In this document: positions 8,079-15,721 of the stretch, one piece after another
Layout of the letters: the number at the start of each line of letters is the position of its first letter
Numbering within the stretch: position 1 is the stretch's first letter
DNA from: UBA8919 sp041658185
Lineage (GTDB): Bacteria > Elusimicrobiota > UBA8919
Assembly (NCBI GenBank): GCA_041658185.1
Contig: JBBAAR010000004.1
Location: forward strand, 113,137 to 177,136
Length of the DNA: 64,000 bases
Reading direction: 5' to 3'
Notes under the pieces: generated by a model
What the model saw: only the letters and a program-made list of their open reading frames with translations
What the model was told of the DNA's origin: nothing
Databases searched by the model: none
Position numbers and translations under genes: made by a program

Positions 8079-8582
8079 ATTTCAAAAAGTTTTTTGAGAA
8101 TTAATAACCAAATAAGGGCACTAAAAGTTCGTCTAATCGGCGAGGACGGAACGCAATTGGGGGAAAAGACCATACAGGAAGCAATGTTTTTGGCAAGGGA
8201 GACGGGAGTCGACCTTGTTGAAATAGCACCTATGGCAACGCCGCCCGTTTGTAAAATTATAGATTACAAAAAGTATAAGTATCTGCAGAGCAAAAAAACT
8301 AAGACGGTTCACAAGACGGGTGTTTTGAAGGAAATAAAAATAAGACCAAAAATCGGGGAGCATGATTTAGTGGTAAAAATCAAACACATCTTACGGTTTC
8401 TTGAGGAAAAAAATAAGGTAAAGGTCTTGATGCAGTTTTTCGGAAGGGAAAGAGAGCATATATCGGTCGGCGGAGATATAATTAACCGCGTGCTTGCGGA
8501 TATAAGCGAATACGGGCAGCCGGATTCGCCTCCGCGGTTGATGGGAAATTCAATAAATGTGATTCTTTCGCCAAAAAAGTAA
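8079..8582 (+). CDS. infC: Translation initiation factor IF-3, AUU start
   Basis: IF-3 binds the 30S subunit and enforces start-codon selection. The family N-terminus (SK..LRINxxIR) is reached only by starting at ATT 8079, which follows GGAGG (8065-8069) by 9 bases; the later TTG at 8094 would lose it. AUU is also the infC start in E. coli, where it makes IF-3 repress its own synthesis. N-domain: RLIGEDGTQLGEKTIQEA; C-domain: KEIKIRPKIGEHDLVVKIKHILRFLEEKNKVKVLMQFFGRE. Length 167 is normal. rpmI and rplT follow. Confidence 0.93.
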   Translation: MSKSFLRINNQIRALKVRLIGEDGTQLGEKTIQEAMFLARETGVDLVEIAPMATPPVCKIIDYKKYKYLQSKKTKTVHKTGVLKEIKIRPKIGEHDLVVKIKHILRFLEEKNKVKVLMQFFGREREHISVGGDIINRVLADISEYGQPDSPPRLMGNSINVILSPKK

Positions 8583-8616
8583 ACAGGATACAGAAAAGTC
8601 ATAAAGCCACGAATAG

Positions 8617-8660
8617 ACATTCACCCCGTTAGATATAGAATTTTATCTAACGGGGCAGGT
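8617..8660. repeat. Palindromic element CCCCGTTAGATA...TATCTAACGGGG
   Basis: Perfect 12-bp inverted repeat (8624-8635 with 8644-8655) around an 8-base loop, with flanks CATTCA and CAGG. The same palindrome and flanks occur in frame inside rsmE (44912-44951), so this is a dispersed repeat. No T-run follows, so it is not an ordinary terminator. Confidence 0.85.
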
Positions 8661-8679
8661 AAACGCGAATAATAATAAA

Positions 8680-8740
8680 GGTTGTAGGCATGAATTTATT
8701 CGTGCAATTAGTGTTAATTAGTGGTTAATTAAAATAGGAG
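8680..8740. repeat. GTAGGCAYGAATT...TTCGTG dispersed phrase before rpmI
   Basis: TTGTAGGCATGAATTTATTC followed by GTGCAATTAGTGTTAATTAG is a diverged copy of the leader phrase found before exported-protein genes at 16.8, 52.2, 53.0 and 54.0 kb. Here it ends at the ribosome-binding site AGGAGAAG of rpmI. Confidence 0.6.
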
Positions 8741-8745
8741 AAGAA

Positions 8746-8943
8746 ATGCCAAAATTGAAATCACACAGTGGTGCTAAAAAAAGATTTTCTCTGACAGGAA
8801 GGGGTAAAATCAAAAGAAAAAAGCAAGGTGCCCGTCACATTCTTACCGGTAAATCGCCGGGCAGGATGCGTCATTTGAAGAAATCGGGAACACTAAACAA
8901 GGTTGACACAAAAATGATAAGGACTATTTTACCTTATCTATAA
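8746..8943 (+). CDS. rpmI: Large ribosomal subunit protein bL35
   Basis: 65 residues beginning MPKLKSHSGAKKRF, with the highly basic bL35 pattern (TGRGKIKRKKQGARHIL). AGGAGAAG precedes the ATG. It is the normal middle gene of infC-rpmI-rplT and should share the L20 control described for the leader. Confidence 0.96.
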   Translation: MPKLKSHSGAKKRFSLTGRGKIKRKKQGARHILTGKSPGRMRHLKKSGTLNKVDTKMIRTILPYL

Positions 8944-8949
8944 GGAGGC

Positions 8950-9112
8950 AGTGAATTAGTTTATACGAAAGAGCAAGAGAGACAGAGAATTAGTTTATAC
9001 TACAGAGAATAAGAGAATTAGTAATCTTATCTAATCCTCTAATTCTCTAATCTCTAATTCTCTGATGTTATATTCTCTAATTCTCTAATTCTCTAATTCT
9101 CTGATGTTATTA
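8950..9112. repeat. GAATTAG/CTAATTC dispersed element, copy 3 (longest)
   Basis: Fills almost the whole rpmI-rplT gap. Two left-arm units with GTTTATACGAAAGAG and GTTTATACTACAGAG are followed by many CTAATTCTCTAATTCTCT repeats, two of them ending in CTGATGTTAT. It must be transcribed in the ribosomal protein mRNA and could fold into a long hairpin between the two genes. Confidence 0.75.
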
Positions 9113-9516
9113 TGCGTATAAAAGGCGGAGTTGTAACGAGAAGAAGAAAAAAGCGGCTTTTTAAGAAGTCAAAGGGTTTTCGGCTGTCCAACAAAAATGT
9201 CTACATTCATGCGTCGGAAAGAGTGGACAAGGCGCTTGTTCATTCATATGTCGGCAGAATTCAGAAAAAGCGGGATAAGAGAAGTCAGTGGATTTTAACG
9301 CTTAATGCCGCCGCCCGTCTTAACGGTTTGTCGTACAGCAGATTTATTTCCGGAATTAAAAAAGCCGGCATAACGCTTAATAGAAAAATGCTTGCCGATA
9401 TTGCCATTTCGTCACCGGAAGATTTTACTCAGTTGGCGGAAATTGCCAAATTAAAAATATCTGCCGGACAGTCGCCGACAGTGACATCTTCACCTTCGGC
9501 TCCGGCTGCCGGTTAA
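9112..9516 (+). CDS. rplT: Large ribosomal subunit protein bL20, with C-terminal tail
   Basis: 134 residues; bL20 is usually about 118. The start MRIKGGVVTRRRKKRLFKKS and central QWILTLNAAARLNGLSYSRFI are typical. The last 15 residues (SPTVTSSPSAPAAG) are a low-complexity extension. L20 is an assembly protein of the 50S subunit and the likely feedback regulator of this operon. The start codon directly abuts a repeat element and lacks an obvious Shine-Dalgarno sequence. Confidence 0.95.
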   Translation: MRIKGGVVTRRRKKRLFKKSKGFRLSNKNVYIHASERVDKALVHSYVGRIQKKRDKRSQWILTLNAAARLNGLSYSRFISGIKKAGITLNRKMLADIAISSPEDFTQLAEIAKLKISAGQSPTVTSSPSAPAAG

Positions 9517-9517
9517 T

Positions 9518-10849
9518 ATGAAATTTTCTCCGCAACAGATTCTCGTATTCGGTTTCGCCGGCGTAATTTTAATCGGAAGCGTTATCCTGTCGTTACCCGT
9601 CTCATCTGCAACGCTCCAACCGGTAAATTTTGTTGATGCACTTTTTACAGCCACATCTGCTGTTTGCGTTACCGGACTTATCGTAGTCAACACGGCGACC
9701 CAGTGGTCGCTATTCGGTAAAATAATAATATTGCTTCTTATTCAAATCGGCGGGCTGGGTTATATGACCCTTGCCACGCTTTTCGTAATTATGATAGGTA
9801 AGCAAATATCTCTGAAAGACCGTCTCGCATTTGCCGAGGGCATACAGACATTCTCGTTTGTTGAAATTAAAAGATTTATAATTTATGTCGTGAAAATCAC
9901 GCTGCTTATTGAATTTGCGGGTGCGTTAATTCTTTCAATAAAATGGATTCCTGAGTTCGGAATTGTCAGAGGTTTCTGGCATTCAATTTTTCATGCGGTT
10001 TCCGCTTTTTGCAATGCCGGTTTTTCAACTTTCGGACTGAATCTTTCAAATTATGTCGGTTCTATTCCGATAAACCTTGGAATAACATCGCTTATTATTT
10101 TGGGAGGTATCGGCTATATTGTCATCAGTGACGTTTATTCTTACAAAAAAACAAAGCGACTTCTTCTGCACACTAAAGTCGCGATTTTTACTACGGTGGT
10201 TCTTATTATTTCAGGCGCTGTTTTGATATTTTTATTGGAAAATAATAATCCGTCAACACTGGGACTTCTAACACTTAAAAATAAATTATTGTCGGCATAT
10301 TTCCAGTCAGTTTCTCCGCGCACGGCAGGTTTTAATACCATTGATATTTCAGCGCTTACTGCTCCTGTTTTATTTTTGATTATAGGACTGATGTTTATAG
10401 GCGCATCGCCGTCGGGTACGGGCGGCGGAATAAAAACAACGACTTTCGCTACAATTTTTGCCAGCATAAAGGCAACACTCAAGGGCAGAAAAAGTGTTTC
10501 TATTTTTAAGCGGAGGATTGGAGCAGAGATTGTGCAAAAATCATTCATACTCGGATGTCTGGCAGTTGCTTTTGTATCTGCGATGACATTTTTAATTTTA
10601 ATTATTGAAGGCAAGGATTTTATAAGAACACTTTTTGAGGTTGTTTCGGCTTTTGCAACCTGCGGTTTATCGGCTGCCGTCGGCACGCCGCTTTCATTCT
10701 CATCTTTTTTTACGCCTTTGGGCAAGTTGCTGGTAATATTGACGATGTTTGTCGGACGCCTTGGACCGTTAACAATTGCAGTTGCTGTTATGGAAGAAAA
10801 CGGTGCAGAAAAATTTCATTATGCCGAAGATAAAGTTATAGTAGGATAG
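9518..10849 (+). CDS. trkH: Potassium uptake transporter, TrkH/KtrB family membrane subunit
   Basis: 443 residues with about eight to ten membrane helices. The four selectivity-filter segments are visible: TSAVCVTGLIV, FCNAGFSTFG, SPRTAGFNTID and FATCGLSAAVG, each with the filter glycine. GASPSGTGGGIKTTTFA precedes the last repeats, as in KtrB/TrkH. It forms the K+ pore and needs the cytoplasmic TrkA/KtrA ring, encoded 136 bp downstream. The start lies 1 bp after the rplT stop. Confidence 0.93.
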   Translation: MKFSPQQILVFGFAGVILIGSVILSLPVSSATLQPVNFVDALFTATSAVCVTGLIVVNTATQWSLFGKIIILLLIQIGGLGYMTLATLFVIMIGKQISLKDRLAFAEGIQTFSFVEIKRFIIYVVKITLLIEFAGALILSIKWIPEFGIVRGFWHSIFHAVSAFCNAGFSTFGLNLSNYVGSIPINLGITSLIILGGIGYIVISDVYSYKKTKRLLLHTKVAIFTTVVLIISGAVLIFLLENNNPSTLGLLTLKNKLLSAYFQSVSPRTAGFNTIDISALTAPVLFLIIGLMFIGASPSGTGGGIKTTTFATIFASIKATLKGRKSVSIFKRRIGAEIVQKSFILGCLAVAFVSAMTFLILIIEGKDFIRTLFEVVSAFATCGLSAAVGTPLSFSSFFTPLGKLLVILTMFVGRLGPLTIAVAVMEENGAEKFHYAEDKVIVG

Positions 10850-10857
10850 GGAGGAGG

Positions 10858-10983
10858 CAGGGAATTAGAGAATTAGAGAATTAGAGAATTAGAGAATTAG
10901 ATAAAAACCACATTCCAACTAATCCTCTGATTCTCTGTCGTATAAACTAATTCTCTGTCGTTTAACCTAATTCTCTGATGTTA
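10858..10983. repeat. GAATTAG/CTAATTC dispersed element, copy 4
   Basis: Five perfect or near-perfect GAATTAGA octamers at the left, then a spacer, then CTAATCCTCTGATTCTC and GTCGTATAAACTAATTCTC on the right. It fills the trkH-trkA gap. The two arms are reverse complements of one another. Confidence 0.78.
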
Positions 10984-10985
10984 CT

Positions 10986-11672
10986 ATGGAACAAATTGCG
11001 GTTATCGGGCTCGGGACATTCGGAATTTCCGTCGCAAAAGAACTGTCAAAAAAGGGAATTCAGGTTCTTGTCATAGATACAAACGAACAGAAAATACAGG
11101 AAATTTCTTCATCTGTTACCCAAGCGGTAGTGGCGGATTCAACGGATGAAAAAGCCATGAGAGAACTCGGGCTTACTGATTTCGGAGCAGTTGTTGTTGC
11201 TATCGGCGACAACCGGGAAGCCAGTATTCTTACTACTTTAATATTGAAGGAAATCGGCGTTAAAAACATTATTGTCAAGGGGTTAGATGACTTGCACGCA
11301 AAGGTTCTCCAAAAAATAGGCGCCGACAAAATCGTTTTCCCGGAAAGGGATATGGGCGAGAAACTTTCCGAAATGCTGGTATCTCCGAACATAATAGAAA
11401 AGATAGAACTTTCGCCGGAATACAACATGGCGGAGGTTATTGCCCCGCAATCATTTATTGATAAAACAATCAAGGATATTGATGTCAGGGCAAAATACAA
11501 ACTGCACATTATAGGCATAAAAAGAAAAGTGCCGTATATTAAAGATGACGGCGAGACCGATTTTAAGGAGGAGTTTCTTATTGCCCCGTCTGCATCGGAA
11601 ATTTTGCAGGACGGAGATGCACTTATTCTCATCGGAACATATTCCGATATTGACAAAGTGAAAAAACTGTGA
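10986..11672 (+). CDS. trkA: Potassium uptake regulator TrkA/KtrA
   Basis: 228 residues. The RCK N-domain starts with the Rossmann motif GLGTFGISVAKELSKKG, followed by VLVIDTNEQK and the acidic residue that binds NAD(H) or ATP. The C-terminal RCK_C domain (about 140-225) ends DALILIGTYSDIDKVKKL. It gates the TrkH channel encoded upstream in response to nucleotide binding. Confidence 0.93.
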   Translation: MEQIAVIGLGTFGISVAKELSKKGIQVLVIDTNEQKIQEISSSVTQAVVADSTDEKAMRELGLTDFGAVVVAIGDNREASILTTLILKEIGVKNIIVKGLDDLHAKVLQKIGADKIVFPERDMGEKLSEMLVSPNIIEKIELSPEYNMAEVIAPQSFIDKTIKDIDVRAKYKLHIIGIKRKVPYIKDDGETDFKEEFLIAPSASEILQDGDALILIGTYSDIDKVKKL

Positions 11673-11685
11673 GAAAATCAAATTT

Positions 11686-11967
11686 ATGGAAAAACCGACG
11701 TTAAAAAAATTTTCAAAAGAAGAAATTGACCTGGTAGAAATGGGTAAGTTTTATTTTATCAGCGGTAAATATGACGAAGCGATTGAGGAATTTGAAAAGG
11801 TCATAAAAATTAATCCGCAGAATGCCGACGCATATTTTAATATGGGGATAGTAAAGGAAGCGAAGAATGATTCCTCCGGTGCTAAAAAAATGTATGAAAA
11901 GACACTGGAAATAGTACCCGACCATAAAACTGCGAAAAAACATATGGATAAATTAGTGGGATTGTGA
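11686..11967 (+). CDS. Small TPR protein
   Basis: 93 residues with two tetratricopeptide repeats: GKYDEAIEEFEKVIKINPQNADAYFNMG and SSGAKKMYEKTLEIVPDHKTAKKHM. The gene lies 13 bp after trkA and 4 bp before pheS, so it is co-transcribed. Probably a protein-binding adaptor; the partner is unknown. Confidence 0.8.
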   Translation: MEKPTLKKFSKEEIDLVEMGKFYFISGKYDEAIEEFEKVIKINPQNADAYFNMGIVKEAKNDSSGAKKMYEKTLEIVPDHKTAKKHMDKLVGL

Positions 11968-11971
11968 AAAA

Positions 11972-13006
11972 ATGAAAAGCATTGAAAAAAACGCAATTGA
12001 AGAAATATTAAAAACTCAGACACAGGAAGAACTTGAAAAACTCCGCCTGAAATATCTCGGAAAAAAAGGAATAATAACGGAAAAATTATCCGGACTTTCC
12101 AAGTTGCCGCTTCCCGAAAAAAAAACTGTCGGCAGGGAAATAAATATAGTCAAAAAAAACATAACGGATGCGATTGAAAAACATTCCTCTGAAATAAAGA
12201 AAAAAAATATACTGTCGGATATTTCAAAAAATGTAATTGACACAACGCTTCCTGGAAAGCCATTTGATTTCGGCAAACTCCATCCGTTAACACAGGTAAT
12301 GAATGAAGTGAAAAATATTTTTGTTAATTTAGGATTTAATATCGCTACCGGTCCCGAAATAGAAACGGATTATTATAATTTTACCGCGCTGAATATCCCC
12401 AAAGACCATCCTTCAAGAGATTTGCAGGATACTTTTTACATCAGAACTCAAGAACCCGAAAACTCAAGAACTCAAGAACTTTTACTGCGAACCCATACTT
12501 CTCCCGTCCAGGTGAGAGTGATGGAAAAGCAAAAACCTCCGGTAAGAATAATCGCACCCGGAAAGGTCTACAGACATGAAGCCGTTGACGCATCCCATTC
12601 TTTTGTTTTTCACCAGGTTGAAGGACTCGCCGTTGATAAGGACATAACGTTTGCCGACTTAAAAGCGGTGCTTGAAATTTTTGTGAAAAAAATGTTCGGT
12701 GAGAATGTCCCCTCAAGGTTCCGCCCGAGTTTTTTCCCTTTTACCGAACCGTCCGCCGAGGTTGATATGCAGTGTTTAATCTGCAAAGGGCTCGGATGCA
12801 GCGTATGTAAGCAGAGCGGCTGGGTAGAACTTTTGGGATGCGGAATGGTTCACCCGAAAGTGTTTGAGTCCGTCGGCTACGCTCCAAAAAAATATACCGG
12901 CTATGCTTTCGGCATCGGCATAGAACGGGTGGCAATGCTTAAACTGGGAATTGATAATATGCGGCTTTTTTATGAAAATGATATAGAGTTTTTAAGGCAG
13001 TTTTGA
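11972..13006 (+). CDS. pheS: Phenylalanyl-tRNA synthetase alpha subunit with a small in-frame insertion
   Basis: 344 residues. The N-terminal coiled coil binds tRNA, and the class II catalytic domain follows (LHPLTQVMNEV, HTSPVQVRVM, YRHEAVDASHSFVFHQVEG, GYAFGIGIERVAMLKLGI). Between DLQDTFYI and LLRTHTSPVQ, where most PheS have only a few residues, it has RTQEPENSRTQEL, encoded by the repetitive AACTCAAGAACTCAAGAACT at 12442-12480. The insertion lies in a loop and should be tolerated. pheT is 18.7 kb away, so the usual pheST pairing is broken. Confidence 0.95.
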   Translation: MKSIEKNAIEEILKTQTQEELEKLRLKYLGKKGIITEKLSGLSKLPLPEKKTVGREINIVKKNITDAIEKHSSEIKKKNILSDISKNVIDTTLPGKPFDFGKLHPLTQVMNEVKNIFVNLGFNIATGPEIETDYYNFTALNIPKDHPSRDLQDTFYIRTQEPENSRTQELLLRTHTSPVQVRVMEKQKPPVRIIAPGKVYRHEAVDASHSFVFHQVEGLAVDKDITFADLKAVLEIFVKKMFGENVPSRFRPSFFPFTEPSAEVDMQCLICKGLGCSVCKQSGWVELLGCGMVHPKVFESVGYAPKKYTGYAFGIGIERVAMLKLGIDNMRLFYENDIEFLRQF

Positions 13007-13043
13007 AATTTTATTATTAAGGTTTACAATGCCTGCAAACTAA

Positions 13044-13098
13044 GTTATAAATAAATTACAAATAAGTTACACAAAAGTTACAATAGATTATGTATAAT
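13044..13098 (+). promoter_or_regulatory. Promoter with four 11-bp GTTACA repeats
   Basis: Four head-to-tail 11-bp units: GTTATAAATAA (13044), ATTACAAATAA (13055), GTTACACAAAA (13066) and GTTACAATAGA (13077). TATAAT follows at 13093-13098, 5 bp after the last unit. One unit per helical turn places the motifs on one DNA face, as for a cooperative activator. No separate TTGACA stands at the right distance. The same structure recurs at 28446. Confidence 0.75.
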
Positions 13099-13104
13099 AA
13101 TAAT

Positions 13105-13246
<142 letters not shown>

Positions 13247-13265
<19 letters not shown>

Positions 13266-13750
13266 TCTATTTGTTTCTCGCTTCTGAAATTCCCGCCCGT
13301 GGTCTTGACATAAATGTGGACGTAATAAAGCTCAGGGAAATTTCCTGCGGTGTTGAGATAGATGTCGGAAAAGCGATTGCTCAAAGGATTGTAATACGGA
13401 ATACGGGTGAGACAGCCCGGAGGTATAAAATTTCGTTTCATAAGCCGTCTGCAATCGGAGTTAAGTACAACATAGAGAGGTATAAAGAAATACCGGATGT
13501 CCGCTGGCTGCGTATGGAAAGCGAAAATGGAAAAGAATTAAATACCCTTAACGAGTTTAGCATTGCCGCAAATTCCGAAAAAGAAATCATTGTTTATCTG
13601 AAAGTACCCGACAAGAAAAGATATTACGGAAAGCGATATTGCGCGGTTATGGCAGTTTCCGAAGTTCCGGAAGAAGACAAAGCAGCTCAGATAATTTTAG
13701 CGGTTTATCCGAGGATTGACATAGAAACAGTAAAGAGGGCAGACAGATGA
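13247..13750 (+). CDS. Probable exported beta-sandwich protein, start uncertain
   Basis: About 167 residues. The N-terminus is hydrophobic (FFIFYLFLASEIPARG), resembling a signal peptide. The body is strand-rich, with a COG1470/pili-chaperone-like pattern: AQRIVIRNTGETARRYKISF, SIAANSEKEIIVYLKVPDKKRYYGKRYCAVM. The only starts are TTG codons at 13247 and 13271, inside or just after the terminator hairpin of the leader, and there is no ribosome-binding site. So either the leader continues into the gene or its true 5' end was replaced when the leader arrived. Function unknown. Confidence 0.55.
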
Positions 13751-13754
13751 ATAA

Positions 13755-14000
13755 TTATTTTCTAAAAAAAGCAAACAACACGCCGACAATAGCCCAGAAC
13801 TGCCCGAAAATAAAGATGAACATCCACTTGATGATTTCTGCCTTTACTTCTGAAAGTCGTTTTTCAAATTTGTCGGTAGCACGATCCAATATAACTTCTT
13901 CTGATTTGACATTAACCTTGTCAAGCAGCTCAACCAACGCATTTGCACCGTCGTCGGAAAGTTTTTCCCGCAGAATTTTTGGTATAGCAATCACAGACAT
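13755..14000 (-). CDS. Small coiled-coil protein with C-terminal membrane anchor
   Basis: 81 residues from ATG at 14000, preceded by GGAGGTGG. It begins MSVIAIPKILREKLSDDGA, continues with a coiled coil (DRATDKFEKRLSEVKAEI) and ends with a membrane helix (MFIFIFGQFWAIVGVLFAFF). This layout is common in small uncharacterised bacterial proteins that resemble CCDC90/DUF1640. It has its own strong promoter and faces the lectin-like gene divergently. Function unknown. Confidence 0.75.
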   Translation of the reverse strand: MSVIAIPKILREKLSDDGANALVELLDKVNVKSEEVILDRATDKFEKRLSEVKAEIIKWMFIFIFGQFWAIVGVLFAFFRK

Positions 14001-14019
14001 ATTTTCCACCTCCGAAATA

Positions 14020-14048
14020 ATTATACAACAAACAAAAGATTTTGTCAA
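14020..14048 (-). promoter_or_regulatory. Consensus sigma70 promoter for the 81-residue membrane protein
   Basis: Read on the minus strand: TTGACA (14048-14043), 17-bp spacer, TATAAT (14025-14020). Near-identical promoters drive both toxin-antitoxin operons and the pair at 53.9 kb, all sharing AAAAT after the -35. Confidence 0.9.
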
Positions 14049-14062
14049 GAGATTTTTTTGAT

Positions 14063-15619
14063 ATGAAAAAAAATATTAAATCAGTGATTTTGCTATTCTC
14101 TATTCTCTATTCTCTATTCTCTGCCCTTTATGCCGGGCTGTCCATATCGTTGACAACCGGCACCTGGAATATAGGAAACATTCAGATTAACGGTTCAACG
14201 TTTACAACCGGCAGTTATTTCGGGGTTCTGAATAATAGCGATTGGTATGAGGATATAACGCTCAAGGTGTCGTCAACAAGCGTGTATACGCCTGCGGCGG
14301 CGCCAGCCGCTGATAAGTTCACGATGTCGTATTTCATCGGTTCGTCAACCGTAACCTTATCTACCAATACGGTAGTAATGAAAAGCGGGTTGATGTGGAA
14401 TACCACCCAGTATTTTGGTTTGAAGTTTGATGCGCCTGCAAGCGTAACTACCGGATATAATCAGCAGCAGGCGGTAGTGGTAACCGTAGCAGCCCAGGCG
14501 GAAGTCCCCACCCCGTGGGAGAACAGGACGCTGCCGTCCGGCAGTCCCCATTATTCATCCATAATCGTCTGGGTGCCTGAGTTCACAGCGTCGTGGGGTT
14601 CAACAGCCGGCGGGTTCTGGGTGGACAAGTATGAGTCGTCCCAGCCGGATGCCACGACAACGTCAATGGGTTCAATCGGGCAGAATGTGGACCCCGGGAC
14701 AACGCCCGCGGTGTCCGTCTATAATAAAGTTTCGTGGGGCTGGATAACCTCAATCAACGCCCGGAAAGCCGCGATGAACCGCGGCAGCGGTTTCCATCTC
14801 ATATCATCACTGGAATGGGCTGCAATAACGGATACAGCGACGGTATCAATGATACCAAACGGAGGACCCGGTGGAAATAATGCGAATGTGACGGCGCCCG
14901 GCGACCAGGATGCGGATACGGCGGGTACCCAGTATGGCGTATCGGATGCAACGGTCAGGGCGACCTGGCCGCAATGTGATTTAACCGGAACGGAGAAAGC
15001 CGGTTCCGGCGGGTATCTGTGGTCAATCCCGCAGAATTCATCCGGTGTTTGTGATATGAATGGGAATCTGTGGGAGTTCAATTCCGGTATTCACATAAAG
15101 GACTCAATAGCATATCTGATGATAGCGACCGTGCCCGTGTCCGCACAATGCGGAAATGGAACGGGTTCGTTAAATACCCTAACGGATTCATCAAAGAATT
15201 GGACGACGAATCAGTGGAATGGTTTTTACCTGTATGATTCAGCGGGGACGTTTTTTCAGATAACCGGAAATGCCGCAACGACCTTAACAGTTTCCGGGAC
15301 GCCTGCATCCGGTTTTTATGAGATATTGCTGAATACCGGTTATAATATCTGTTCAGGAATGACGAGCGGAAACAGGACGTTGACCTTGAGAACTGAACCG
15401 ACGCTCAAAGTTCATAAAGTGCCGGCGACGTCCGATGCGACCGGTTCTGTTACATACGGTTATGACGGGTACTGGTTCACTACTACTGGTTCGTTTATCG
15501 CGTTTCGCGGTGGTGGCTGGAACAACGGTCCGGGGAGCGGCGTATTCGCGCTCTATTTCCTCTGGACGACGGCTGATTACAACACGACCGTTGGTCTGCG
15601 GGCTGCCTGTCAGCGGTGA
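14063..15619 (+). CDS. Exported C-type-lectin/FGE-fold protein, candidate diversity-generating-retroelement target
   Basis: 518 residues from ATG 14063. The signal peptide (SVILLFSILYSLFSALYA) is encoded by TATTCTC repeats. Residues 25-160 are Thr/Ser-rich beta sandwich. From about 170 the sulfatase-modifying-factor/C-type-lectin fold appears: GGFWVDKYESS, GSGFHLISSLEWAAI, VCDMNGNLWEF. The last 40 residues (FRGGGWNNG, GVFAL, TTADYN, VGLRAACQR) match the consensus of retroelement variable regions, with variable-looking residues between constant blocks. No reverse transcriptase or template repeat is visible here. Probably a surface ligand-binding protein. Confidence 0.75.
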   Translation: MKKNIKSVILLFSILYSLFSALYAGLSISLTTGTWNIGNIQINGSTFTTGSYFGVLNNSDWYEDITLKVSSTSVYTPAAAPAADKFTMSYFIGSSTVTLSTNTVVMKSGLMWNTTQYFGLKFDAPASVTTGYNQQQAVVVTVAAQAEVPTPWENRTLPSGSPHYSSIIVWVPEFTASWGSTAGGFWVDKYESSQPDATTTSMGSIGQNVDPGTTPAVSVYNKVSWGWITSINARKAAMNRGSGFHLISSLEWAAITDTATVSMIPNGGPGGNNANVTAPGDQDADTAGTQYGVSDATVRATWPQCDLTGTEKAGSGGYLWSIPQNSSGVCDMNGNLWEFNSGIHIKDSIAYLMIATVPVSAQCGNGTGSLNTLTDSSKNWTTNQWNGFYLYDSAGTFFQITGNAATTLTVSGTPASGFYEILLNTGYNICSGMTSGNRTLTLRTEPTLKVHKVPATSDATGSVTYGYDGYWFTTTGSFIAFRGGGWNNGPGSGVFALYFLWTTADYNTTVGLRAACQR

Positions 15620-15682
15620 ATCTGGAATCTGAAAATCTGGTGTTGCAGTTTTTTTCTGTTCCGTGAGGAAGTTAAGGGGGTT

Positions 15683-15704
15683 TCAGGGGGATTTTTCCCC
15701 CTGA
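15683..15704. promoter_or_regulatory. Perfect 9-bp hairpin with TTTT loop after the lectin-like gene
   Basis: TCAGGGGGA (15683-15691), TTTT, TCCCCCTGA (15696-15704), 63 bp after the stop codon. No T-run follows, so it is a poor intrinsic terminator. Retroelement target genes of the Bordetella phage type carry a hairpin with a stem of about 8 bp and a 4-base loop downstream of the variable region, so this may be the equivalent. It may equally be a Rho-type or mRNA-stabilising hairpin. Confidence 0.6.
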
Positions 15705-15721
15705 TAAAATGAAAAATGATA

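Noticed and set aside
13044..13098. CRISPR leader or plasmid-origin iterons
   Set aside because: Only four 11-bp units, always placed 5 bp before a -10 box; no replication initiator gene or AT-rich origin nearby.
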